Origin: Burkholderiaceae bacterium
GTDB taxonomy: Bacteria; Pseudomonadota; Gammaproteobacteria; Burkholderiales; Burkholderiaceae
Assembly (NCBI GenBank): GCA_028871175.1
Contig: JAGWNU010000003.1
Coordinates: 1 to 59,954, forward strand
DNA length: 59,954 bases
Direction: 5' to 3'
Below, piece by piece: positions 51,689 through 59,525 of the stretch; within the stretch, counting starts at the first letter, position 1, and each line of letters starts with the position of its first letter. The notes beneath the pieces were generated by a model. That model ran no database searches. It was not told the DNA's origin and worked only from the letters and a program-made list of their open reading frames with translations. A program made the translations under genes and the position numbers.

Positions 51689-53359
51689 TCAGACGAGGTT
51701 GTCCGCTAGCGGCAGTCGCAGTACGAAGCGCATGACGCGGCTGCCATCGCGCGCAGTCGCGTCGTCAATGGCTACCGTGCCGCCGTGCAGCCGCACGATG
51801 TCGTGGACGATGGCCAGGCCCAGGCCGCTCCCCTGCGGCTGACCAGGCTGGTGATCTGCATCACCGCGAAAGAATCGCTGGAACACCTCGCTGCGGCGTT
51901 CGGGCGGAATGCCCGGTCCGTTGTCTTCCACACTCACCACACCCCACCAGCGCGAAGCGGCATCGGCTTCCACACCGGCGCGCAAGGTCACACGGCCGCC
52001 AGACGGTACGTACTTGATGGCGTTATCAAGCAGGTTGTTGATGGCTTCCCGCAGCAGCACCGCATTGGCCAGCACAGGCGCCTGCAGTGAACCGGGCGAC
52101 GATGCCTCCTGCGGCCACGCCTCGAAGCCCAGGTCGAGGCCGCGTGCCAACGCCCGGGGCACCCACTGCGCGCCGGTATCGAATGCCAGTGATACGAGGT
52201 CGACCCGCATCGGTGGCCCCAGTTGATCGAGCGTCATGCCGGGTTCTGCACGCGCCAGGGTGAGCAACTGGTTGGACAGACGGACGGCGCGGTTGGCCCC
52301 GGATTGCAGTTCGAGCAGCGCGTGGCGCGCGTCTTCCGGTGTCTTGGCATCGATGGCCCGATCTGCGTGCAGCTTGAGCGCGGTCAGCGGCGTGCGCAAT
52401 TGGTGCGCGGCATCTGCGATGAACGTGCGCTGGGCTTCGAGCGCATCCCGCAATCGGGCCAGCAGTGCGTTCATCGCGTTGATGAGCGGTTGCAGCTCGG
52501 CCGGCACGCGCGCCGCGGATTCCGCGGGCAATGGCGTCACCGACTGCGCGCTTTGCTCGTTGAGCGTGTCGGCCAGGGTCTGCAGCGGCTGCAGTTCTTC
52601 CTTCAGCACGAGCGAAAGGATCAGCCCGCCGATGGCCAACAGCACGAGCAGCGGAATCGATACCGACAGCAGCACCTCCTTGGCTGCCGTATCGCGCCGG
52701 TCGAGCAGTTCAGCCACTTCCACGACGATGCCTTCTTCGGGTCGCATGGCCTCGGGCAGGGTCGGCGGGTTGGCCGCGGGGGCAGTCTGTGCCTGCGTGG
52801 GTGCCAGGGCAGGGCGGGTGACGTCGTCTTCCGGCCCAGGCAGGGCGGGCTGGCGTGGTGATCGCGGCTTCGGTACTTCGGCGCTCATGCCGGGCAGCAG
52901 CAGATGTACCGCGCGTACCTGTTTGCCGTCGATCCAGCTATAGAAGACGCGCGCATCGCCGATGCGGACCTGGCCCGAGCCGTAGCCCAGTGGCAGATCC
53001 CGGCCGATGAGGGTGCCGGTCGGGCCCGCGATCCGCCAATAGATGCGGTCTTCGCCGCTGTTCTGCACAAGCGTCTGGGCGGTCATGGCAATGTCGTACA
53101 GCTTGGCGGCCGACACATGCGGACCGGCCAGGCGCAACTGCTCGGCCAACGTGTTGGCGACGCCCACCAATGCGCGGTCGAATACCTGGGTCGTGTAGTG
53201 CGCAGCCAGCCAGTACGACAGCGCACCGGTGCCGACCACCAGGCCAAACAGCGGCGTCGCCAGCGCCCGCAGCAAATGCAGGCGCAGACTGACCGCGCCG
53301 TTGGCCGACGTACCCGCTGCCGGAGCGGATGGCGTAGCAGGGCGGTGGCGCTTGAACAT
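51689..53359 (-). CDS. TctE-like sensor histidine kinase
   Basis: 556 residues from the ATG at 53359 (MFKRHRPATPS). Two membrane segments (about 35-55 and 225-245) bracket a periplasmic 2CSK_N-type domain with a Pro-rich insert. The cytoplasmic part has a HAMP-like linker, the H-box FIADAAHQLRTPLTALKLHA, N-box and G-box VEDNGPGIPPERR, and GSGLGLAIVHDIVRLHGG. It is ten bases downstream of its response regulator. TctE-like kinases often respond to tricarboxylates; no transport genes are beside it. Confidence 0.93.
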   Translation of the reverse strand: MFKRHRPATPSAPAAGTSANGAVSLRLHLLRALATPLFGLVVGTGALSYWLAAHYTTQVFDRALVGVANTLAEQLRLAGPHVSAAKLYDIAMTAQTLVQNSGEDRIYWRIAGPTGTLIGRDLPLGYGSGQVRIGDARVFYSWIDGKQVRAVHLLLPGMSAEVPKPRSPRQPALPGPEDDVTRPALAPTQAQTAPAANPPTLPEAMRPEEGIVVEVAELLDRRDTAAKEVLLSVSIPLLVLLAIGGLILSLVLKEELQPLQTLADTLNEQSAQSVTPLPAESAARVPAELQPLINAMNALLARLRDALEAQRTFIADAAHQLRTPLTALKLHADRAIDAKTPEDARHALLELQSGANRAVRLSNQLLTLARAEPGMTLDQLGPPMRVDLVSLAFDTGAQWVPRALARGLDLGFEAWPQEASSPGSLQAPVLANAVLLREAINNLLDNAIKYVPSGGRVTLRAGVEADAASRWWGVVSVEDNGPGIPPERRSEVFQRFFRGDADHQPGQPQGSGLGLAIVHDIVRLHGGTVAIDDATARDGSRVMRFVLRLPLADNLV

Positions 53360-53369
53360 GTGGGAAGGG

Positions 53370-54080
53370 CTACGCCGCCGTGCGCGCCTGCAGCAGATAG
53401 CCGAAGCCGCGCACCGTAACGATCTCCGCCTCCGAGTGCTCGATCTTGCGACGCACGCGGTGGACATAGACCTCGATGGCCGTGTCCCCGACCACGTCGT
53501 GGCTGGCTTCTCCAATGGCATGACCGAAGCTGGCGAGATGATCCTGCAGTTGCACCTTGCTGACCACGCGGCCCTGCCGCAGCATCAGCAGCTCCAGCAC
53601 CGCGAACTCGCGCGGAGACAGCTCGAGCGGTGCCGCATCGACGAAGATGCGCCGCTCGACCCCGCTCATTCGCAACCTGCCGACGAGGATATCCGGACGG
53701 CCAGCGGGTTCATCCGAGGCACTGCGCCGGCGCAGCAGCGCCTGCACGCGCGCAAGAAGCTCCAGCATTTCGAAGGGTTTTGGCAGGTAGTCATCGGCAC
53801 CGGCATTCAGGCCGTTGACCTTGTCGAGCAGACTGTCACGCGCGGTGAGGATCAATACGGGCGTCGCACGATCGCGCACGCGGAACTGGGACAGCAAGGT
53901 CATGCCGTCGATCCCCGGCAAGCCGAGATCGAGGATCACCAGGTCATGCGTTTGCCGGGCCAACTGCTCGGCCGCGAAAACACCATCGTGCACCAGATGC
54001 ACGCGGTGTCCGGCCTGTGTGAGTCCGGCATGGATGCCACTGGCGATGGCGCGGTCGTCTTCAATCAGCAGGATGCGCAT
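53370..54080 (-). CDS. OmpR/TctD-like response regulator
   Basis: 236 residues. Receiver domain with E7/D8/D9 (LLIEDDRAIA), phosphoacceptor D51 (LVILDLGLPGIDG) and K in LPKPFEMLELL; winged-helix domain (about 135-230) with LSPREFAVLELLMLRQGRVV and EVYVHRVRRKIEH. First gene of the two-component operon with the sensor kinase directly downstream. Confidence 0.95.
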   Translation of the reverse strand: MRILLIEDDRAIASGIHAGLTQAGHRVHLVHDGVFAAEQLARQTHDLVILDLGLPGIDGMTLLSQFRVRDRATPVLILTARDSLLDKVNGLNAGADDYLPKPFEMLELLARVQALLRRRSASDEPAGRPDILVGRLRMSGVERRIFVDAAPLELSPREFAVLELLMLRQGRVVSKVQLQDHLASFGHAIGEASHDVVGDTAIEVYVHRVRRKIEHSEAEIVTVRGFGYLLQARTAA

Positions 54081-54145
54081 GCGATGCGGTCCGGAATCCG
54101 GGGAGAAAGGCCTTCGATGCGGTTGGGCGGCGCTACAATGCGCGG

Positions 54146-54373
54146 ATGACCGAAGCTCTGCTCACCATCACCGACCTGGAAGCCGCCATCAATTACTGGC
54201 GCGCCCTTTCCCCCTCCGAGGGCGAGGAATTACGGCTGTGCGCCGAGGCGTCGGCGCTGGCCAAACCGTATGCGTTGATGATTGTACAAGGCGCCACCCG
54301 CATCGCCCCGGAACAGCTGAGCGACAAGGCACGGGCGGCGTACGAGGCATGGCGCGCCGCAGCGGGCGCGTAG
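54146..54373 (+). CDS. DUF3717 small protein
   Basis: 75 residues: MTEALLTITDLEAAINYWRA, then LRLCAEASALAKPYALMIVQ. The ITDLEAAINYWR start is the family hallmark. Soluble, helical, of unknown role, confined in my memory to betaproteobacteria. It converges on phhB with an eight-base gap. Confidence 0.85.
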   Translation: MTEALLTITDLEAAINYWRALSPSEGEELRLCAEASALAKPYALMIVQGATRIAPEQLSDKARAAYEAWRAAAGA

Positions 54374-54380
54374 GCCGGGG

Positions 54381-54695
54381 TTACTTCCTGCCGGCCTCGC
54401 CGGCGTCCCGTGCAACCTGTTCAATGAAGCGTGCGAGATCCGCATCGCGGTGCGTGAGCCCGTTCGCGTCATGTGTGGACAGGGTGATGTCCACACGATT
54501 CCACACGTTGAACCACTCAGGGTGATGATTCAACTGTTCGGCCTTCAACGCGACGCGCGACATGAAGCCGAACGCGGCGTTGAAATCGGCAAAGGTAAAG
54601 GTCTTGTGGATGGCGTCGCGGTCATGCTGCAACTTCCATCCGGCCAGTTCGGCAAACAGGGCCTTGCGTTGGTCTTCGTTCAGGGTCGGCATCAT
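54381..54695 (-). CDS. phhB: Pterin-4a-carbinolamine dehydratase
   Basis: 104 residues from the ATG at 54695; the TTG at 54704 and the ATG at 54692 are alternatives. Active-site histidines are in [20 protein letters not shown] and the Thr-His-Asp region [11 protein letters not shown]. It dehydrates the 4a-hydroxy-tetrahydropterin made by phenylalanine hydroxylase, so the pterin can be reduced again. Next to phhA, 48 bp away, on the same strand. Confidence 0.95.
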   Translation of the reverse strand: MMPTLNEDQRKALFAELAGWKLQHDRDAIHKTFTFADFNAAFGFMSRVALKAEQLNHHPEWFNVWNRVDITLSTHDANGLTHRDADLARFIEQVARDAGEAGRK

Positions 54696-54742
54696 GGTGG
54701 TCAATGAAGATCGGTCGAGAATGCGCGCAGTATAGTCAGCGC

Positions 54743-55675
54743 TCAGATATCTGCCGTATCACTCCATCCCTGGCGGTTGCCGAGGCTGATGACCGTGTCG
54801 CCTTCCGCTATATCGCCGGCCCCGAAGGTGGGTTGCGCGGCGAGTGCTTCGTAAAGCGGCGCAAAGTCGGGGCGCGTGGCGTTGAACAACTGCTCGAAGC
54901 TGTCGATCACGAAGTAGGTCTTCTGGAAGGTGTCGATGCGATAGCGCGTGCGCATGATGCGGCGCACATCGAAGCCGACCCGGTTGGGACTGGCTGAATC
55001 CAACGCGTAGACCGATTCGCTCTTGCTCGACAGAATGCCGGCGCCATAGATGCGCAAGCCGGCAGGCGTCTTGATCAGGCCGAATTCGACCGTGTACCAA
55101 TACAGGCGCGCCAGCATGTCGAGGGCGCCCAGGCGTGCCGCCTTGAGACCCCCCTGGCCATACGCCTGCATGTAGTCGGCGAAGACCGGGTTAATCAGCA
55201 GCGGAACATGGCCGAAGATGTCGTGAAAGCAGTCGGGTTCCTGCAGATAGTCGAGCTGGTCCGGGCGGCGCATCCACCAGCTGGCCGGGAAACGGCGGTT
55301 GGCGAGGTGATCGAAAAACACTTCGTCGGGCACGAGGCCGGGTACGGCCACAATCTGCCAGCCGGTTGCGCGCATCAGTGTTTCGTTGAGCTGCTCGAAC
55401 GAAGGCACGCCCTCGCGGCTCATGCCCAGCGTCGACAGGCCTTGCAGGAATTCATCGCACACGCGGCCCGGCAGCAGCGCTTCCTGGCGGTCGTACAGCG
55501 TGCGCCACGTTGCATGATCGGCAGCGGTGTAACGATGCACGGGCTGCTCCATCGTGAAATCAGGACGCAGCGTCTGACCATCCAGGCCTTCGGCGAACTG
55601 TTCGCGCAGCTTGTCGGTCAGGGTGCCGGTAAAGCCGGCGGGGGCGGGGCTGGGGGCGGTGGTTGCGATGGCCAT
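54743..55675 (-). CDS. phhA: Phenylalanine-4-hydroxylase
   Basis: 310 residues from the ATG at 55675. Catalytic Fe(II) ligands are the two His of [12 protein letters not shown] and the Glu of YWYTVEFGL, and [15 protein letters not shown] lines the pterin site. The enzyme turns phenylalanine into tyrosine with O2 and tetrahydropterin. Monomeric bacterial type, without the N-terminal ACT domain of the animal enzymes. Upstream of phhB and divergent from an Lrp-type gene. Confidence 0.97.
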   Translation of the reverse strand: MAIATTAPSPAPAGFTGTLTDKLREQFAEGLDGQTLRPDFTMEQPVHRYTAADHATWRTLYDRQEALLPGRVCDEFLQGLSTLGMSREGVPSFEQLNETLMRATGWQIVAVPGLVPDEVFFDHLANRRFPASWWMRRPDQLDYLQEPDCFHDIFGHVPLLINPVFADYMQAYGQGGLKAARLGALDMLARLYWYTVEFGLIKTPAGLRIYGAGILSSKSESVYALDSASPNRVGFDVRRIMRTRYRIDTFQKTYFVIDSFEQLFNATRPDFAPLYEALAAQPTFGAGDIAEGDTVISLGNRQGWSDTADI

Positions 55676-55768
55676 AATGATGACGGGCTCGAATGCAATC
55701 GGAATCCGGCCAGTGTAGGGGCGAGCCAACGCGGATTGGCCGCAAAACCCCGGCGGATTGGACGTCGC

Positions 55769-55785
55769 TTGCATCATTCATGCAA
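55769..55785. promoter_or_regulatory. Palindrome TTGCAT-N5-ATGCAA, candidate Lrp-type operator
   Basis: Perfect six-base arms in the 139 bp spacer between phhA and the divergent Lrp-family gene. AsnC/Lrp proteins bind short AT-containing palindromes of this sort, so control of phhA and autoregulation are both plausible. Confidence 0.6.
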
Positions 55786-55814
55786 AATCCAGTACTTCTG
55801 TGCAGGAGATGTGC

Positions 55815-56291
55815 ATGATTTCCCTTGATGCTTTCGATCTGGCCCTGCTGACGGCGCTCCAACGCGATGGCCGTGCGACGCACCAGCAGCTTTCGGAGCA
55901 GGTTCACCTGTCGGCCAGCCAGGTGGGGCGACGCTTGGCGCGGCTCGAGTCCGAGGGGGTGATCGAGGGCTACCGCGTCGTGCTCTCGCCGACGGGGCTG
56001 GGGCTGGGGGTGACGGTGTTCGCGAGCGTCAAGCTTGCGCATCATGGCGACGCCATCGTCGAGCGCTTTCGCGAAGAGATCCTGCTGCTTGACGCGGTGC
56101 AGGAGTGTTTTTCGGTGGCCGGCGACGCCGACTACATGCTGCGCGTCGTGGTGCCCGACCTGCCTGCGTTGTCGGAATTTGTCATGCGCAAGCTGATGCG
56201 CGTGCCGGGTGTCGACAATGTGCGGTCCAATATCGTGCTGACAGCGTTGAAGCGCGATGGCGCTTTGCCACTATCCCACCTCGGTGGGTGA
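55815..56291 (+). CDS. Lrp/AsnC-family regulator of phenylalanine hydroxylation
   Basis: 158 residues from the ATG at 55815, with AGGAG six bases upstream. The helix-turn-helix (FDLALLTALQRDGRATHQQL, then QVHLSASQVGRRLARLE) is followed by the RAM/ACT-like effector domain (ECFSVAGDADYMLRVVVPDL). Divergence from phhA makes it the probable local activator or repressor responding to phenylalanine or tyrosine. This differs from the sigma54 PhhR of pseudomonads. Confidence 0.92.
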   Translation: MISLDAFDLALLTALQRDGRATHQQLSEQVHLSASQVGRRLARLESEGVIEGYRVVLSPTGLGLGVTVFASVKLAHHGDAIVERFREEILLLDAVQECFSVAGDADYMLRVVVPDLPALSEFVMRKLMRVPGVDNVRSNIVLTALKRDGALPLSHLGG

Positions 56292-56394
56292 CGCCGTGCC
56301 TTGCGCCCGGGTGCGTGGCATGTCACGCTGCAAGCCGACATGAACATGACGCTGTTGCAAGCAAATTCTGGCCGCTCTTTGGCGGGAGACAACC

Positions 56395-57162
56395 ATGGTT
56401 GAAGGACACACCACGCATCCGGCGCATGCGCCGGCGGATCGCGTCGGCGGCTACGGCATGCCGGCCCGGGTTCGCGCGTGGTGGGTGGCGGCGGCAGTGG
56501 CGGGCGTGACCTACGGCGGCATGCTGACGATGGTGGCCGTCGATGTGCCCCCGGGCACGCCCCTGGCTGGCCGCATCGTTGCGCAGCCGTTGTGGAAGAT
56601 GCTGATGGCGATGCTGCTTGCGCGCGCTGCCACGCTGCACGAAGTCCCCCGGGAACGCGGCTGGCTGATTGGCGCCATGTTGTTTTCCGCGCTGGGGGAT
56701 CTATGGCTGGCACTGCCCGGCTGGAAGTTCTCCTTCATGACCGGCCTGGGCTGCTTCCTGATTGCCCATGTGTGTTACCTGCGTGTGTTGGTCGGGTTGC
56801 GCGGGGCCGCATCGCCCATCCGCCTGCTCGGTGCCGGAGCGATGGTCGGCGTGGCCATCGGCATGTTGATCTGGTATTGGCCGGGCCTGGGCGACATGAA
56901 GGGACCGGTCATTGCCTATATGGTCGTGCTGTCGTCGATGGTCTGCGCCGCGTTCATGGCGCGTTTGCCGGGGCCGCTGACGGCCTGGGGCGCCCTCACG
57001 TTCGCTGCCTCCGACGCGATGATCGGCATCAGCGCGTTCGTCTTTCCGTTCACCGATCACGAGCTGGCCATCTGGTGGAGCTACGCCGCGGCCCAGCTTC
57101 TCATCAGCGCAGGGCTGTTGACCCGCCGCGTCCCGCCGTCGCAGCCGATCGTGCAGGCGTGA
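56395..57162 (+). CDS. YhhN-family membrane protein (lysoplasmalogenase-like)
   Basis: 255 residues, seven to eight membrane helices, GGGAG upstream. The two conserved Asp-containing helices are visible: LFSALGDLWLAL and TFAASDAMIGISAFVF. Animal members (TMEM86B) hydrolyse the vinyl ether of lysoplasmalogens; bacterial substrates are uncertain, since these bacteria are not known for plasmalogens. The N-terminal 25 residues are His/Pro-rich, and M22 may be the true start. Confidence 0.85.
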   Translation: MVEGHTTHPAHAPADRVGGYGMPARVRAWWVAAAVAGVTYGGMLTMVAVDVPPGTPLAGRIVAQPLWKMLMAMLLARAATLHEVPRERGWLIGAMLFSALGDLWLALPGWKFSFMTGLGCFLIAHVCYLRVLVGLRGAASPIRLLGAGAMVGVAIGMLIWYWPGLGDMKGPVIAYMVVLSSMVCAAFMARLPGPLTAWGALTFAASDAMIGISAFVFPFTDHELAIWWSYAAAQLLISAGLLTRRVPPSQPIVQA

Positions 57163-57206
57163 GGCGACCTGCCGCTGCCATTTTCCGTTGACTGCAGGAA
57201 CTCCCA

Positions 57207-58205
57207 ATGCAGACACTCGACGCCGCCAGCACGGCGGCCCGCTTGCCTTATTCGGCGCTGGCCGATGCGATCGCCCAGGTGCTGCGCGACGCGCGTGCAG
57301 GCCGGGCCCTGGCGCCCGCCCGGCTGGTAATGCCGATACCTGGCCCAGGCAGTCTGCTGCTGATGCCGGCGTCCAACGACGACATCACCATCACCAAGAT
57401 GATCACCGTGCATCCGGCCAACCCCGGGCGCGGGCTCCCGGCCATCCAGGGCGAAGTGGTGGTCATGGATGCGCAAACCGGCGTGCGTCGGCTGGCGCTT
57501 GACGGACCGACCGTCACCGCGCATCGTACGGCGGCCGTCTCGCTGCTGGCGGCGCGCCTGCTGGCGCCAAAGCCTGGGGGCGATCTGCTGTTGATCGGTG
57601 CCGGAGCGCAGGCACGGGCCCATCTGGAGGCATTTCGCTTCGGACTCGGGACACGCCGCGTGACGATCGTCGCACGCACGGCGGCCAGCGCCGGGCAGCT
57701 TGCCGCCCACGCGCAGGCCCTCGGCATGGACGCCACGCCCTTGGCTGGCGGTGATGCCGCCGGCGTGGCCGAGGCCGCCCGCACAGTCCTGCCACATGTG
57801 GCGCTCGTCATCACTGCCACGCCATCTGCGCAACCGGTGCTGCCGGACTTGGCGCAAGCCGGAAAAGCCGCAGGCGAGTTCTGGCGTCCTGATCACTTCG
57901 TCGCGGCGGTTGGCGCATTTCGGCCCGACATGGCTGAATTGCCGCCGCGCCTCTGTGTGCAGGCGGCCGCCGCCGATCGCCTGTATGCCGATACGCTGGT
58001 CGACCTCGAAGCCGAGGCGGGTGACCTGCTGCAGGCCGGCATTCCGTGGTCGCGCGTGCGCCCGCTGCAACAGTGTGTCGATATTGCGCCGGACACTCTC
58101 ACTCAGGCCACGCCCGTGTCGCCTGTCCTGTTCAAGAGCGTAGGCAGCGCCCTGTGGGATCTGGCTGCGTGTGTACTCGCACTGTCCAAACGCGATCCTG
58201 TTTAA
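57207..58205 (+). CDS. Ornithine cyclodeaminase / mu-crystallin family oxidoreductase
   Basis: 332 residues with AGGAA eight bases before the ATG. Rossmann motif LLLIGAGAQARAHLEAFRFG (about 130), an Asp/Asn substrate-binding region (MPASNDDITITKMITVHPAN, with Lys) and FVAAVGAFRPDMAELP. The sequence resembles the delta-1-pyrroline-2-carboxylate reductase branch more than ornithine cyclodeaminase proper. Substrate is therefore likely a cyclic imine of an amino acid. It lies 44 bp after the YhhN gene and may be cotranscribed. Confidence 0.87.
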   Translation: MQTLDAASTAARLPYSALADAIAQVLRDARAGRALAPARLVMPIPGPGSLLLMPASNDDITITKMITVHPANPGRGLPAIQGEVVVMDAQTGVRRLALDGPTVTAHRTAAVSLLAARLLAPKPGGDLLLIGAGAQARAHLEAFRFGLGTRRVTIVARTAASAGQLAAHAQALGMDATPLAGGDAAGVAEAARTVLPHVALVITATPSAQPVLPDLAQAGKAAGEFWRPDHFVAAVGAFRPDMAELPPRLCVQAAAADRLYADTLVDLEAEAGDLLQAGIPWSRVRPLQQCVDIAPDTLTQATPVSPVLFKSVGSALWDLAACVLALSKRDPV

Positions 58206-58272
58206 AAACGGTTCACCCGCGCCAAAGGTATGTGCCAGGCCGGTCACCGCGACTGCTTGTAACAGAAAACCT

Positions 58273-58314
58273 CTAGAAAATCGGTTCTAGCCTAGGCAGT
58301 CACGCGGGATAATG
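58273..58314 (+). promoter_or_regulatory. ompW upstream palindrome and -10 box
   Basis: CTAGAA-N6-TTCTAG (58273-58290) is a perfect six-base inverted repeat. GATAAT follows 17 bp after TTCTAG, so a weak -35 would overlap the palindrome and a regulator bound there could block or aid ompW transcription. The -35 match is poor. Confidence 0.4.
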
Positions 58315-58396
58315 GCCCCCCCTCCGCTCAGGAGGAGACTTAGAACGCACCGCTATCGTTGGCATCGGATGCGTTTCAACAGGAGCACATACAGAG

Positions 58397-59116
58397 ATGG
58401 TCTATAAAAAAGCACTGGCGGCCGCCGCCGGGATGATCCTCGCCACCGCCGCGCACGCTCAGGTTGCCGGCAGCAATATCGTGAGCCTCGGCTGGTTCCG
58501 CGTGATGCCGGACAGCTCGAGCGACCCGCTGATGGTCAAGAGCATCGGCGGCATGCCGGTGAATCAGTCGCAGTCCGGCACGGGCGCCAAGATCAAGGAC
58601 GCCGACACCGTTGGCCTCGCATTCACCCACTTCTTTACCGACAACGTTGCCGTGGAGCTGGTGGGCGGCATTCCGCCGCGCCACAAGATCGAAGGCACGG
58701 GTTCGCTGTCGCCTTACGGGGAAATCGGTTCGGCCAGGCAATGGAGCCCGGCTGTGCTGGCCAAGTGGTACTTCTTCAGCGCCGACAGCAAATTCCGCCC
58801 GTACGTGGGCGCCGGCCTGAACTACACGTGGTTCTCGGACGAGAAGATCAACAACAGCGCCTTCCAGACGAAGCTGGCCGGCCCGGGCAGCACGAGCAGC
58901 GTCTCGACGGACAGCTCGCTGAACCCGGTGCTGAACGTGGGCGCCACCTACGCGCTCACGAAGGATTGGTTCATTGGCCTGTCGGTGTCGTATCTGCCGC
59001 TCAAGACGACGGCGACGATCGATTCCACGACGGCCACGGGCGTGCACGTCGTGAGCGAAGCCAAGATCAAGATCAACCCGGTCGTGACCTTCCTGAGCGT
59101 CGGCTATCGCTTCTGA
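58397..59116 (+). CDS. ompW: OmpW-family outer-membrane protein
   Basis: 239 residues. Signal peptide (to A21, AAHAQVAG), then an eight-stranded beta-barrel: GTGAKIKDADTVGLAFTHFF, WSPAVLAKWYFFSADSKFRP and VGAGLNYTWFSDEKINNSAF, closing with the C-terminal Phe signature FLSVGYRF. OmpW forms a small hydrophobic-substrate channel in the outer membrane. Terminated by the hairpin at 59134. Confidence 0.95.
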   Translation: MVYKKALAAAAGMILATAAHAQVAGSNIVSLGWFRVMPDSSSDPLMVKSIGGMPVNQSQSGTGAKIKDADTVGLAFTHFFTDNVAVELVGGIPPRHKIEGTGSLSPYGEIGSARQWSPAVLAKWYFFSADSKFRPYVGAGLNYTWFSDEKINNSAFQTKLAGPGSTSSVSTDSSLNPVLNVGATYALTKDWFIGLSVSYLPLKTTATIDSTTATGVHVVSEAKIKINPVVTFLSVGYRF

Positions 59117-59133
59117 GCGAGTCTCGCGCAAAC

Positions 59134-59165
59134 AAAAAGGCGTGCCGCAGTGGCACGCCTTTTTT
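59134..59165. terminator. Bidirectional terminator between ompW and copZ
   Basis: AAAGGCGTGCC-GCAGT-GGCACGCCTTT with A-run before and T-run after, 18 bp from the ompW stop and 13 bp from the copZ stop. Confidence 0.93.
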
Positions 59166-59177
59166 GTTCGTGCAGCG

Positions 59178-59378
59178 TCAGGCGACCGCTTTGACCGGAT
59201 AACCGGCCTGCTCGATGGCCGCCTTCACCGCATCGGTGCTGGCGGTGGTGGTCACCGCCACCGTCTGCCTGGACAGATCGACCTGCACAGTCGCACCGGT
59301 ATCGACCTGCCGGACCGCGCGGGTGACGGCTGAGACGCAATGACCGCAGCTCATGCCTTCAACGGAAAACGTCGTCAT
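59178..59378 (-). CDS. copZ: CopZ-type copper chaperone
   Basis: 66 residues (MTTFSVEGMSCGHCVSAVTR). HMA domain with the GMSCGHC metal site, ending EQAGYPVKAVA. It carries Cu(I) in the cytoplasm and passes it to the CopA ATPase encoded divergently. GGAGCC precedes the start, and a CueR-type promoter lies upstream. Confidence 0.95.
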   Translation of the reverse strand: MTTFSVEGMSCGHCVSAVTRAVRQVDTGATVQVDLSRQTVAVTTTASTDAVKAAIEQAGYPVKAVA

Positions 59379-59418
59379 GGTTTGGGCTCCTGATGAGGAA
59401 AAAGTACGACAGGGGCGA

Positions 59419-59449
59419 AGTATGAACCTTCCCATCATGGGAAGCGCAA
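59419..59449 (-). promoter_or_regulatory. CueR-type promoter of copZ
   Basis: On the minus strand TTGCGC, a 19 bp spacer and CATACT, with the near-dyad ACCTTCC-CATCATG-GGAAG (plus coordinates 59426-59444) in the spacer. The 19 bp spacing is the hallmark of MerR/CueR-activated promoters. Confidence 0.78.
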
Positions 59450-59464
59450 GCGTAAGATCAGCGC

Positions 59465-59495
59465 TTGACCTTCCCAAGATTGGAAGGTCTAGGCT
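59465..59495 (+). promoter_or_regulatory. CueR-type promoter of copA
   Basis: TTGACC (59465-59470), 19 bp spacer, TAGGCT (59490-59495), with the perfect dyad ACCTTCC-CAAGATT-GGAAGGT at 59468-59488 in the spacer. This is the classical CueR operator layout; cueR itself is not in the window. Confidence 0.9.
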
Positions 59496-59525
59496 AATGC
59501 CATCTTCTCTGAATTGGGTGTTTTC

